A stretch of 64,000 bases of DNA from Oribacterium sp. NK2B42 (GCF_000424445.1 NZ_AUJX01000004.1:1-64000); one strand, 5' to 3'; positions 16,646 through 24,589 are shown, counted from the stretch's first letter. Translations and numbers: made by a program. Notes: a model not told the origin generated them from the letters alone.

Positions 16646-16834
16646 ACTATTTGTCGATATTTCCGACACGTAATTCATATTAATACCCATTCCGCCGCCT
16701 TTGGTCGGCGGCACAAATAGTGATGAAAAGTATTTTTCACACTATCTCATTTATTTAGTCCCGATTTTAATTTATCATGACGCAATATAGTAGTTCCCGA
16801 TTCTATTTTATTTTTTAACTTCCGCATAGGTAGT

Positions 16835-17539
16835 TTAACAACATCTGCAATACTCCATATAGGCTCTGATAAATCCTTCATACTCCCTTCTTGCAATAGG
16901 AACATTATCTCCTCTGCACGTTATCAGTGTTGTCCTGTCATATCGCTCCACATACTTCATGTTTACAAGATATGATCTGTGTATACGATAGAAGCCACTT
17001 CCTACAAGGCTTTCAAGTGCCGATAACTGTCCATAGTATTCTATGTTTTCATCCTTCATATGAAGTATTGTTTTCCGGTCATACACCTCTGCATATACGA
17101 GCCTTGACAGATTTATGCGGATATGCGAGGTCCCTGACTGAATTTCAATATACTTGTCATGATTCCCCGACAAATCCCCGCATCGTTCCAGTTCTTTCAT
17201 GGCATCATCAAGTACTTCATTAAGCTTTTCATCTGCAAAAGGTTTCACAAGAAAATGAAATGGATGCAGATCAAATGAACTAAACACCTGACTTTCTTCA
17301 CCGGTTACAAAGATCAGTATCTTTCTCCAATCTCTGTCTCTCAATGTCTTTGCCACATCCATTCCGCTCATCTCAGGCATCCAGATATCAAGTAATAGAA
17401 TATCCGGGAGTTTATCGGCAGCCAATAGCTCTTCTCCGGAAGTGAATATAATAATCTCTGCCTCCGGACAGATTTTTGCAACTTTCTCAGCAAGTATGTC
17501 ACATATTCTTTTTTCATCATCACAAATAGCAATTCTCAT
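16835..17539 (-). CDS. LytTR response regulator of trio 2
   Basis: This 234-residue protein has a receiver domain with acidic pocket AICDDEKR, phospho-acceptor ILLLDIWMPEMSG and lysine LVKPF, and a C-terminal LytTR domain (VYDRKTILHMKDENIEYYG ... FYRIHRSYLVNMKYV). Length and motifs are normal, so it is a good reference for the swollen trio 1 regulator. It starts behind GGAG. The direct-repeat pair at 17659-17690 lies about 120 bases upstream and suggests autoregulation. Confidence 0.9.
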   Translation of the reverse strand: MRIAICDDEKRICDILAEKVAKICPEAEIIIFTSGEELLAADKLPDILLLDIWMPEMSGMDVAKTLRDRDWRKILIFVTGEESQVFSSFDLHPFHFLVKPFADEKLNEVLDDAMKELERCGDLSGNHDKYIEIQSGTSHIRINLSRLVYAEVYDRKTILHMKDENIEYYGQLSALESLVGSGFYRIHRSYLVNMKYVERYDRTTLITCRGDNVPIARREYEGFIRAYMEYCRCC

Positions 17540-17658
17540 GTCTGTCTCCGATCAACTCCGGCCGGCACAGATCAGACATCCTCCGGATATCTTACGCCCT
17601 CCCGAAAGCATACTATTTATATATTATCTACTATAAACCGATATAGTCATCTGCCAAT

Positions 17659-17690
17659 GTAGTAAATGGTTGATTTTCTGCAGTGAACGG
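17659..17690 (-). promoter_or_regulatory. LytTR-type operator upstream of the trio 2 regulator
   Basis: GTAGTAAATGG (17659) and GCAGTGAACGG (17680) start 21 bases apart with GATTTTCT between. The pattern matches 15031-15062 with the two half-sites in the opposite order. Confidence 0.7.
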
Positions 17691-17711
17691 TAAGTTCATT
17701 AATTTTCCCAA

Positions 17712-17747
17712 ATAAAAAACCCCGGAAACACATCAGTTTCCGGGGGT
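17712..17747 (-). terminator. Rho-independent terminator next to the distal rpsI-end repeat
   Basis: CCCCGGAAAC ACATCA GTTTCCGGGG with a run of A (T on the minus strand) at 17712-17719. It stands in the same position relative to the repeat as the rpsI terminator does at 23376-23411. Confidence 0.85.
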
Positions 17748-17791
17748 TGTGAATTCTTTTCGATTCTTCGAAGATTATCTCTTTGAGAACT
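17747..17791 (-). repeat. Distal copy of the rpsI 3' end (candidate attachment site)
   Basis: These 45 bases are identical to 23410-23454, which hold the last 17 bases of rpsI and the 28 bases after it. The coding part here has no gene attached. It is best explained as the far end of an element that inserted at rpsI. Confidence 0.75.
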
Positions 17792-17900
17792 ATTTCACTG
17801 CCCTAAATGCCTTGTTTTAGGCATTTACAGTATAAGTTGCTGTTTATCCTGCTGCGTACGGTAGAAAGCTCAGGGCTACTGTATGCGGTTGGTGGCAACT

Positions 17901-18806
17901 TTAAGTAATATTCTTCAAATTCTTTATATACATAAGTTCCCTATAGCTTTTGGGAAATCCTATAAGGTTAAGATCTATATCCTTCTCATATTTCTTTACT
18001 ATACGATTAAGCTTATCTCTAAATTGCTTTCTTTCATCATCAGAAGGTAACCTCTTAATCAGCATAAGTATATACGCAAACAGAGAATCATTCCTTATTG
18101 CCGGGTTATTCCTCAAAAAACTTTTATTGAACTTTACCGGAGGATTCATCGTAGAATTATACAAACGCACACCATGAGAACATTTATTTCTGAGCACAGA
18201 TAGGGCATGTAGGTGATTCTCAAGCGTTGCTGTGCTTATGCCAACCTCAGATGCTATAACATTCTTATCCGATAAATACAATGCATGATAGAACAGAGAA
18301 ACACTTGAACAGGTCATCAGCTCAAGTATAACCCATACCGGCATCTTATCAGCATATTTATTGAAATGGTGCTTAACTATTGCGCTGTCTTTATAATATG
18401 ACTTCTCTTTAGTGAAATTCTGCAATGTCTTTGTAATTCCAACTTTATCGTAATAGTTCTTCACATCATAATGCTGATCATATGGTGGTGTCTGACATTT
18501 TAGCTCCGCAAATTTATTTCCTATCAAATCTTTGTAGAAGAATTCAGCTTTTTCAATGTACTGCCTAAGCAATGATCTGATTTCTTCGTCAAAGCAATAA
18601 ACCGTGTAAATATCTTCAAAACGAATACCTTTAATCATCTCATGACTATCAGTTGACAGTCTATATTGCAACATATATCCCGAAAGTCTATAATAGCTGA
18701 CTTTCTGAAGTACATTTCTTGCAAATGCCTCATCAGATATTACTACTCCATGATCTTTTAGCTTTTTTATCTGTTCATCTATTGTGTATGGTTTCTTTAA
18801 ATCCAT
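17901..18806 (-). CDS. Abi_2 family (AbiF/AbiD-like) HEPN abortive-infection protein
   Basis: This 301-residue protein begins MDLKKPYTIDEQIKKLKDHG, the usual start of Abi_2 proteins, and carries the HEPN RNase motif RNKCSH (RxxxxH) near residue 225, with a second conserved block LIGFPKSYRELMY at the end. AbiF/AbiD proteins block phage infection, are treated as RNA-guarded toxins, and have been proposed as relatives of the Cas13 ancestor. The start is the ATG at 18806 behind GGAG; the longer frame upstream runs through a terminator hairpin. Directly upstream lies a short RNA with its own promoter and terminator (18823-18884). This resembles type III toxin-antitoxin loci, where an RNA antitoxin precedes the toxin and limits its transcription. 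Confidence 0.88.
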   Translation of the reverse strand: MDLKKPYTIDEQIKKLKDHGVVISDEAFARNVLQKVSYYRLSGYMLQYRLSTDSHEMIKGIRFEDIYTVYCFDEEIRSLLRQYIEKAEFFYKDLIGNKFAELKCQTPPYDQHYDVKNYYDKVGITKTLQNFTKEKSYYKDSAIVKHHFNKYADKMPVWVILELMTCSSVSLFYHALYLSDKNVIASEVGISTATLENHLHALSVLRNKCSHGVRLYNSTMNPPVKFNKSFLRNNPAIRNDSLFAYILMLIKRLPSDDERKQFRDKLNRIVKKYEKDIDLNLIGFPKSYRELMYIKNLKNIT

Positions 18807-18822
18807 ATATTCTCCATAAAGT

Positions 18823-18884
18823 AAAAAAGCCAAGCTCAACGCTCGGCTTGGTCCCAAGTGTTATTCGCACCTGGCAACTCTGTT
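18823..18884 (-). ncRNA. Short terminated RNA in front of the Abi_2 gene (candidate RNA antitoxin)
   Basis: A promoter is visible on the minus strand: TTGAAA (18913-18918, overlapping the stop of the gene at 18915), 16 bases, TATTAT (18891-18896). About 62 bases later a terminator AGCCGAGC GTTGA GCTTGGCT followed by TTTTTT (18823-18848) ends the RNA. Only 17 bases separate that from the Abi_2 start, so the toxin must be made by read-through. The decayed Abi_2 copy at 22936 has the same arrangement. Confidence 0.65.
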
Positions 18885-18914
18885 AAGGTTATAATACTAT
18901 ATTTTACTGTTTTT

Positions 18915-19460
18915 TCAAGCTCTATTTTCTATTCTTGACGATAACATCAAAGCACTTTGCGCTTTAACTTGCGCTTTATTTTGCGCTTTATCATAAGCAT
19001 AATTCAAATTCCATAAAGTAAGAAAGAAATTGTAACCATCAGTATAAAACTCAGGTTTTAAACTATCTGTATACCTTTCTTCAGATTCATATGCATCAAG
19101 AATCTTCTTAAACCCGCTTCCTCTTCTCTCCATTAAACGTAAGCGTCCAAATACATCCGCCAGTATTGGATTTCTAAGCTTAGAAGGAACATGTCTCAAG
19201 TCAAGTAATTGCACTTCCGAACCATCATACATTCCCCCAGGGTTGCTAATAACCATTCGATCATCATAAATATCAATCTGGCTATGTGCCCCTGTCTGTA
19301 GGTAGCTTCTATGAATAAGCGCATTAACTAACCCTTCTTCTACAGCTCGTTCAGGATAATCCGGTAATTCTATCCTTTGATCTTTGTCCTTTCTCCATCC
19401 TTTTTTTGAGTTTTTTCTCACGAAATCCATTGCATTATCAAATAGAGATAATACAATCAT
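18915..19460 (-). pseudogene. C-terminal part of an AlbA/RecG-like (HATPase_c_4) transcriptional regulator
   Basis: This 181-residue frame corresponds to the C-terminal half of 'ATP-binding/AlbA_2 domain' regulators: RIELPDYPERAVEEGLVNAL, then IHRSYLQTGAHSQIDIYDDR, and RRGSGFKKILDAYE. Such proteins are normally 400-500 residues with an AlbA_2 DNA-binding domain in front, which is missing here. The upstream DNA ends at the candidate attachment repeat at 19583. The tail is repetitive (KAQNKAQVKAQ), as is common in the family. It is probably a truncated relic, although a product could still be made. Confidence 0.75.
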
Positions 19461-19505
19461 TATTGCGCTTTACTAGCCAACTACTTAACAACATGAGGAC
19501 ATAAC

Positions 19506-19537
19506 AAAAACACCCGAGGGCAGTTGTCCTGAGGTGT
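19506..19537 (-). terminator. Terminator at the left end of the second rpsI-type element
   Basis: CACCCGAGGG CAGTTG TCCTGAGGTG with AAAAA (T on the minus strand) at 19506-19510. It lies about 45 bases beyond the repeat at 19583, roughly where a terminator follows the other two copies. Confidence 0.65.
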
Positions 19538-19582
19538 AATAAGTCGTATTTGATTGTCCAAAGACGTAATACGTTGTGAAAC

Positions 19583-19604
19583 GATTATCTCTTTGAGAAC
19601 TGAG
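19583..19604 (-). repeat. Middle copy of the rpsI 3' end core (candidate attachment site)
   Basis: These 22 bases are identical to 23436-23457 in rpsI. The sequence next to it (about 19620-19710) resembles the sequence next to the distal copy (about 17800-17890): an AGCCCTG block, a CAGG block and a TACTG block in the same order on the minus strand. This fits related element ends. Confidence 0.65.
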
Positions 19605-19760
19605 TGTATGGGGAAAAGCTTGAAATTACGCCATTTTCAGAAGTATTTGCTTATTCCCTGTTTCTTACCGAGAGCGACCCAGGGCTCCCGGTGACGGCAG
19701 GATTGTTATCTGTTTCATTAAATCCTGCTTGTTATTCTCAATATGTTGAAGGAATCCTCA

Positions 19761-20264
19761 TCATATCTTAACTGCATGTCTTTTTCTGTATTCTTCATTA
19801 TCCTTCCTTGAGAGTTCTGCATCTACCTGCTTTAGCTCTTTTTCAATTTTATCTCTCCGGGATTCATCAGCAGTACGTAATTCCTGCTCCAGGCTGGTTT
19901 TTTTAGCTTTCAGCTTTTCTATCTCTCTGTCTACCTTATCTGTACTTAAAGTTGTAGTCTCGCTAGTTTCTGTTTCTTTCGGCGCCTCTGGTGATTTTCC
20001 CGACTTTGGTGATCCAGCTTTATGATTTTCCGGCGATTCCGCCTTCTTATCATCCCCATTTTCCTTATCAGGTTTCATTGCATTTTTTGCATAATCCGAT
20101 GGAATATACTCATCATAATTCTTAGGATATTCCGCACCTGTAACTGGTTTATCCGGCTTTTCGTCATCTTTCTGATTTTCAGGTTTCACATCATCGGCCT
20201 TTTGTGCCCTGATATATCTCTCCTGTTCAGGTAGCGTGTTCATACCAACTGCATTAACCTTCAT
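19761..20264 (-). CDS. Hydrophilic protein of kinase trio 3
   Basis: This 167-residue, highly charged protein without signal peptide begins MKVNAVGMNTLPEQERYI and contains YPKNYDEYIPSDYAK and a C-terminal coiled coil (residues about 120-160). It does not share the INxxYGxY start of the other two trio proteins, so it is their positional counterpart rather than a clear homologue. The start is the ATG at 20264, eight bases after AGAGGTG; a GTG lies 9 bases upstream. A 26-bp-spaced direct repeat lies in its upstream region. Function unknown. Confidence 0.65.
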   Translation of the reverse strand: MKVNAVGMNTLPEQERYIRAQKADDVKPENQKDDEKPDKPVTGAEYPKNYDEYIPSDYAKNAMKPDKENGDDKKAESPENHKAGSPKSGKSPEAPKETETSETTTLSTDKVDREIEKLKAKKTSLEQELRTADESRRDKIEKELKQVDAELSRKDNEEYRKRHAVKI

Positions 20265-20321
20265 AGCATTCACACCTCTCTTTCAAGTTTCTGTGATATT
20301 CTCATTCATTTTCAACTTACC

Positions 20322-20356
20322 GAATATTTGTACTTCAAGCTCTCATAGAATATTTG
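20322..20356 (-). repeat. Direct repeat GAATATTTG, 26 bp apart, upstream of the trio 3 protein gene
   Basis: GAATATTTG occurs at 20322-20330 and 20348-20356, each followed by a TACTT-like block. It may be the operator of the trio 3 regulator. Its spacing and sequence differ from the 21-bp sites of trios 1 and 2. Confidence 0.4.
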
Positions 20357-20428
20357 ATACTTTAGGTCTCAATACTTACATCGGATTAATGATTACGCTA
20401 ATAACCCTTATGTAACGAAAGGTCAATT

Positions 20429-21946
20429 CTATGTATCAGAAGGACACCTTTTTTTAAGCATAACAGTTATCTTAAATTTATCTCCATCCTCCGTTATTCT
20501 CATAGTTCCATCATACCGCTCAGCTATATCAGCCACATTCTTAAGTCCTATTCCATGCCAAAAATCATCCGCATTTCTTTCTGTATGTGTCGATTTATCA
20601 AAGCCGTTTTCACAAACTATAAGGACAACATTTTCCTTATCCACAGTTTTTATACTAACATATTTTGAATCATCTGCTGATTCTTCTGCAGCTTTTAAAG
20701 CATTATCCAAAATATTGGATAACACTATGGATAAATCGTAGACCGCTATTCCCCAGGACTCATCAAAGGAAAAAACTGATGAAAACAAAACCCCTTTTTC
20801 CTTTGCCTTCCGGTATTTATCGTTTATGACAACATCTGTAACAGGATTTCCTGTAAAATATCTCATTTTCACAGATTGAATGGTATCATCTATTTCCGAG
20901 ATATATTGTTTCATATCTAAAATAAGTCCCTGTTCAGCAAGTCCCCTGATTGTGGTCAAATGATTGGCCATTTCATGGCGTGCCTTCCTGACTTGCTCGT
21001 AATATCGTTCGGTATCCTCCAACCTCCTTTGTATTGACTCCCTTTCTACGTTTCCGGCAAACACCATTTCACTCTTTTGTCGGTACTGGTTATATTGTTT
21101 CCAAATAATTACCGCACACAATTCCCCAAGGTACAAAAACAGTGCAATTGCCGGCAAAAGATACACCAGATAAGGATACATATCCAGCAATACAATGTCT
21201 CCTTCAGTAGTTTTAACTACTGCAATGCCGAGCATTATCTTTGTCAATATTATTCCGGCAATGTTCATTACGGACAGATAACAAAGCTCTGTAAAGCTCA
21301 TTTTTTCATATTGCTGTATACTTTTTATGAAAGGCAGTATTTCCCCAAAAAGCACGAGACAATATAATGCTTCTGCCACAAAGAAAAGAACCCCTATTGT
21401 TGATATAGGACTAATAGTTGAACCTCTTCCCGGTCCAGCACTCGTCATCACTCTTTTTATTAACTCATTCATAAATGAATTAACAAAAAACCATGAAAGA
21501 TATCGTAGGTTGAGATACAAAACAAGCGTAAAAATGGTTTCTTTTATATATTCTCTTTTATATACAAACATAAAGGATAATGCTATGCCTGATAAAATAA
21601 TGATTTCGAAAGGCCATCCGTCCTCATTCGTAAACCAGCGAGCTATTTCCATAAAGGAAATCAAAATAAATAGCTTAATAGGTGCATTAAAATTATTAAA
21701 TCTCGCTTTTAAAGAATTTTCATTATTTCCACAATCATTTTTATATTGCAAAGTTTTTACAGGGATATTCCCTGCAAAGGAGGGTTTTATCAACGATTCT
21801 GCACGAAAACTTCCTATATGGATACCATCGGAACACAATGGCACAAAGGTATTCCAAAGCATAACAAAAAAGAACGCCCTGCATATAATTCCAGTGATTT
21901 GTGACGCTGCATACAATAGATTTACTTTGACATCCGCACTCAGCAT
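20429..21946 (-). CDS. GHKL histidine kinase of trio 3
   Basis: This 505-residue kinase has about six membrane segments in residues 5-280, phospho-acceptor box VRKARHEMANHLTTIRG, N-box SNILDNALKAAEE and G-box HGIGLKNVAD. It overlaps the stop of its regulator by 7 bases and starts behind GGAGAG. Between the first and second membrane segments there is a long hydrophilic insert (residues about 40-85, rich in Asn) not seen in the other two kinases; it could be a sensor loop. Ligand unknown. Confidence 0.87.
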   Translation of the reverse strand: MLSADVKVNLLYAASQITGIICRAFFFVMLWNTFVPLCSDGIHIGSFRAESLIKPSFAGNIPVKTLQYKNDCGNNENSLKARFNNFNAPIKLFILISFMEIARWFTNEDGWPFEIIILSGIALSFMFVYKREYIKETIFTLVLYLNLRYLSWFFVNSFMNELIKRVMTSAGPGRGSTISPISTIGVLFFVAEALYCLVLFGEILPFIKSIQQYEKMSFTELCYLSVMNIAGIILTKIMLGIAVVKTTEGDIVLLDMYPYLVYLLPAIALFLYLGELCAVIIWKQYNQYRQKSEMVFAGNVERESIQRRLEDTERYYEQVRKARHEMANHLTTIRGLAEQGLILDMKQYISEIDDTIQSVKMRYFTGNPVTDVVINDKYRKAKEKGVLFSSVFSFDESWGIAVYDLSIVLSNILDNALKAAEESADDSKYVSIKTVDKENVVLIVCENGFDKSTHTERNADDFWHGIGLKNVADIAERYDGTMRITEDGDKFKITVMLKKRCPSDT

Positions 21947-22680
21947 ATTTCACTCTCCAAAAAGTCTGCATAACCGTCCACAAAATGTCTGCACTTATAT
22001 TTGGACAATGGAATGAGGTCACCACTGATCATTCTGATATCTTTCCTTGTATAATCTGAAATGTATCTCATATTAACAATAAAGCTTCTATGAACCAATA
22101 TAAATGTCTCATCAAGCTTACCCATGACATCCTCAAATTTTCCATATATCTCAACAACAGTTTTTACTAAATGAATGCTTAGTTTTCTTCCTATGCTTTC
22201 TATATAGACAATATCCGTTAAGTTAATTGTCTTCGTTGTACCGCTTGAATTCACTGTCAGAAATTTAAATTTCCGTTTTTCTGCTGTTTGTGAAACAGCT
22301 TTCTGTACCTGCTCAAACACAAACTTAAATTGCTTTTCTTCTATCGGTTTAACAATGAATTGGAATGCTCTCACGCCAAATGCTTCCGGCATACGCTCAG
22401 GTAATCCCGTAACAAAAATAATAAATGGTGTCTCAGAAGCTCCTCTGCCTTCTTCTATATGCTTTTTCTTTAGATCTTCCGCTACTTTCATTCCATCAGG
22501 CGAGCATTTTAAATCTATATCTAAGTATAAAACATCCAGATTTCCGCCCTGCTTATAATATCCGAGAACTTCTTCACCGGTCTGAAAATGATTTATGATG
22601 CTATACTCATCGTCAGTCCTTATATATCGTTCAATAAGATCTCTTGTATTCTTTTCATCATCACATATTCCTATAACCAT
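21940..22680 (-). CDS. LytTR response regulator of trio 3
   Basis: This 246-residue protein has a receiver with GICDDEKN, phospho-acceptor LYLDIDLKCSPDG and lysine FIVKPI, then a LytTR domain (VYIESIGRKLSIHLVK ... FILVHRSFIVNMRYI). The loop before strand 4 has a short insert (KHIEEGRGASE). Its ribosome binding site is weak. Upstream, GGTCACCTT (22736-22744) and AAGGTGACC (22780-22788) form an inverted repeat that could be an operator or leader hairpin. Confidence 0.88.
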   Translation of the reverse strand: MVIGICDDEKNTRDLIERYIRTDDEYSIINHFQTGEEVLGYYKQGGNLDVLYLDIDLKCSPDGMKVAEDLKKKHIEEGRGASETPFIIFVTGLPERMPEAFGVRAFQFIVKPIEEKQFKFVFEQVQKAVSQTAEKRKFKFLTVNSSGTTKTINLTDIVYIESIGRKLSIHLVKTVVEIYGKFEDVMGKLDETFILVHRSFIVNMRYISDYTRKDIRMISGDLIPLSKYKCRHFVDGYADFLESEIC

Positions 22681-22823
22681 AGTTTTGTACCGATATTAGC
22701 CTAAACTGTTACGAAGTACTTATTATAAAATGATTGGTCACCTTCTCTTTTCTTATATCGGCATAACAGTAAAGAAATTAAGGTGACCTCTGGTAGGTTT
22801 TATATAAGCTTACATATTTAAAA

Positions 22824-22858
22824 ACCGCAGCCACCTGCATTAACAGATTACCGCGGTT
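22824..22858 (-). terminator. Rho-independent terminator after the decayed Abi_2 gene
   Basis: On the minus strand: ACCGCGGTAATCTG, loop TTAATG, CAGGTGGCTGCGGT, then TTTT. It is related in sequence to the hairpin at 13104-13142. Confidence 0.75.
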
Positions 22859-22935
22859 CTATAATCGATATCATTTTAAACATTCAATACTTCGTCAATT
22901 GCTGTAATTGGTCATGCCTAACATACCAAATATTT

Positions 22936-23114
22936 TCAAGCTTGGGTCTGAGTCAACAACTCTTTCCAATTTTCAGGAAATCCCATTGTTTTCACTTCCA
23001 CTTTTTCATATTTATTTATTAAATCCTCTATTTTATTTACACAAAAAGTGATTTTAAGTTTTCAATTTGTTCATCTATCGTCATTGGCGGTTGATGCTGC
23101 TTAAGTTCACTCAT
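22936..23114 (-). pseudogene. Internally deleted Abi_2 (AbiF/AbiD-like) gene
   Basis: The start (ATG at 23114, behind GGGAGA) gives MSELKQHQPPMTIDEQIENL and then a stop. After a few bases the frame resumes as INKYEKVEVKTMGFPENWKE, LL and a stop at 22936. These match the two ends of the intact Abi_2 gene at 17901 (TIDEQIKKL and VKKYEKDIDLNLIGFPKSYR), with the roughly 240 residues between them lost, including the HEPN motif. The locus is therefore a dead toxin. Its upstream RNA keeps a good promoter and terminator. Confidence 0.8.
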
Positions 23115-23133
23115 TATTTTTCTCCCAAAAATT

Positions 23134-23182
23134 AAAAGACCCAACGTGGTCCGCATCGTTGAGAGGCGTGTTGGGTTCTGTC
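23134..23182 (-). ncRNA. Short terminated RNA upstream of the dead Abi_2 gene
   Basis: Promoter: TTGTAA (23212-23217), 17 bases, TATACT (23189-23194). The RNA of about 49 bases ends in ACCCAAC ... GTTGGGT followed by TTTT (23134-23176), just before the Abi_2 start. It is the same layout as at 18823-18884, and it has outlived its toxin. Confidence 0.6.
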
Positions 23183-23375
23183 ACTATCAGTATATTCCAA
23201 ATCTTATAAAATTACAATGAGAATCTCATCAAACGCAAATAATTAAGAATTAAGTTGTTAATAAAAAAAATCAGATTTGAAGCAAATACGAATTTTGCTT
23301 CTTACCTGCTTATTACTTGCTTATTACCGTCTAAAATTTCTTGATTTTCATACCATCCCACAGCGTTTCTGAGTA

Positions 23376-23411
23376 AAGAAAAACCCCAGAAACACGAGGT
23401 TTCTGAGGTTT
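23376..23411 (-). terminator. Terminator of the rplM-rpsI operon
   Basis: CCCCAGAAAC ACGA GGTTTCTGAGG with a run of A (T on the minus strand), 28 bases after the rpsI stop. Confidence 0.85.
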
Positions 23412-23435
23412 GTGAATTCTTTTCGATTCTTCGAA

Positions 23436-23457
23436 GATTATCTCTTTGAGAACTGAG
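23436..23457 (-). repeat. rpsI 3' end core, proximal copy of the candidate attachment site
   Basis: These 22 bases span the last codons and stop of rpsI and recur identically at 19583-19604; 19 of them recur at 17773-17791. Ribosomal gene 3' ends, rpsI among them, are known insertion sites of integrative elements in Firmicutes. Confidence 0.65.
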
Positions 23458-23830
23458 GAGCACGACGTGCGGACTTGAGACCGTACTTCTTTCTCTCTTT
23501 CATTCTCGGATCTCTTGTAAGAAGTCCTGCCTTCTTGAGAACAGGTCTGTACTCAGCATCCATCTCGCAAAGTGCTCTTGAGATACCGTGACGGATAGCA
23601 CCAGCCTGACCTGTAGTACCACCACCACATACATTAACAAGGATGTCAAGCTTGCCTACGTTCTGTGTAAGAACGAGTGGCTGGTTAACAATAAGCTTCA
23701 GTGTACCAAGACCGAAGTACTCGTCAAGGCTTCTCTTGTTGATTGTGATCTTTCCTGTACCAGGCATGATATAAACTCTTGCAACAGAAGACTTTCTTCT
23801 ACCTGTTCCGTAATTTCTGTTTGTTGCCAT
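23438..23830 (-). CDS. rpsI: 30S ribosomal protein S9
   Basis: This 130-residue protein begins [20 protein letters not shown] and ends RRAPQFSKR, the S9 tail that reaches the P-site tRNA. It lies 14 bases after rplM and is co-transcribed with it from the promoter at 24525. Its last codons and terminator region form the candidate insertion site described at 23436. Because the repeat restores the reading frame exactly, the protein is intact whatever has inserted downstream. The order ecfA-ecfT-truA-rplM-rpsI is the normal one in Firmicutes. Confidence 0.98.
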   Translation of the reverse strand: MATNRNYGTGRRKSSVARVYIMPGTGKITINKRSLDEYFGLGTLKLIVNQPLVLTQNVGKLDILVNVCGGGTTGQAGAIRHGISRALCEMDAEYRPVLKKAGLLTRDPRMKERKKYGLKSARRAPQFSKR

Positions 23831-23844
23831 CTTGATATCCTCCC

Positions 23845-24279
23845 TTAGAATGTAAGCTCAACAGGCTTCTGTGCCTGGTGCTTGTGATCTGCGCCAGCGT
23901 ATACGAAAAGCTTCTTATACATCTGTCTGCCTAATGGTCCGTGAGGAAGCATACCCTTTACTGCATACTCGATAACCTTCTCAGGCTTCTTAGCCTTGAG
24001 ATCACGAAGAGTTGTCTCACGCATTGAACCAACATACTTTGAATGTGTGCGATAAATCTTCTGCTCAAGCTTCTTACCTGTTACGGTGATCTTGTCAGCA
24101 TTAACGATGATTACGTAATCTCCGCAATCAAGGAACGGTGTGTAAGTTGGCTTGTTCTTTCCGCGAAGAACCTTAGCAACCTCTGATGCAAGACGTCCAA
24201 GTGTCTTACCCTCTGCATCTACTACATACCACTTTCTGTCCTGTGCAATAGTAGAAGCTGTAGCTACGTATGAATTCAT
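23845..24279 (-). CDS. rplM: 50S ribosomal protein L13
   Basis: This 144-residue protein of normal length has the L13 core [20 protein letters not shown] and [21 protein letters not shown]13 is an early assembly protein of the large subunit. It is the first gene of the rplM-rpsI operon, with a GGAGG site and an unusually long leader (about 240 bases) behind a perfect consensus promoter. An L13-binding leader is known in related bacteria, so autoregulation is plausible. Confidence 0.98.
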   Translation of the reverse strand: MNSYVATASTIAQDRKWYVVDAEGKTLGRLASEVAKVLRGKNKPTYTPFLDCGDYVIIVNADKITVTGKKLEQKIYRTHSKYVGSMRETTLRDLKAKKPEKVIEYAVKGMLPHGPLGRQMYKKLFVYAGADHKHQAQKPVELTF

Positions 24280-24553
24280 AACAACCTCCTGTTATAAGGC
24301 TACTTACTCTGGTCTCTGTCCAAAACAGAACTTCTGTCGGCCGCCGCATCGGGTTAAATGCGAGGTTTCTTCTTAATTAAGAAGAACTTCTTTCGGCGCA
24401 AGTGGTCCACTCTGAGACTGATTTCAGTATTTAATGTAGCCCGGGCCGATGCTTTCGACCCTGCTGTGAATAGTTAACTGCCCATCTTCGAGCGCAATAT
24501 GCCTGTAAACGAACAGCAATACGTATTATATTTGCAATCCCTCAGGCTGTCAA
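24280..24553 (-). promoter_or_regulatory. Consensus promoter and long leader of rplM-rpsI
   Basis: TTGACA (24548-24553), exactly 17 bases, TATAAT (24525-24530): a perfect sigma-A promoter. The transcript should begin near 24518, leaving about 240 bases before rplM with several GC-rich hairpins. Rfam lists an L13 leader in Firmicutes; I cannot confirm a match by eye. Confidence 0.85.
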
Positions 24554-24589
24554 TACGGTTGACAGCATTTCGAAATATAAAATTAGTAT

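Noticed and set aside
18915-19460. Functional RecG-like helicase
   Set aside because: No helicase motifs; only the C-terminal HATPase_c_4-like part of an AlbA-type regulator is present.
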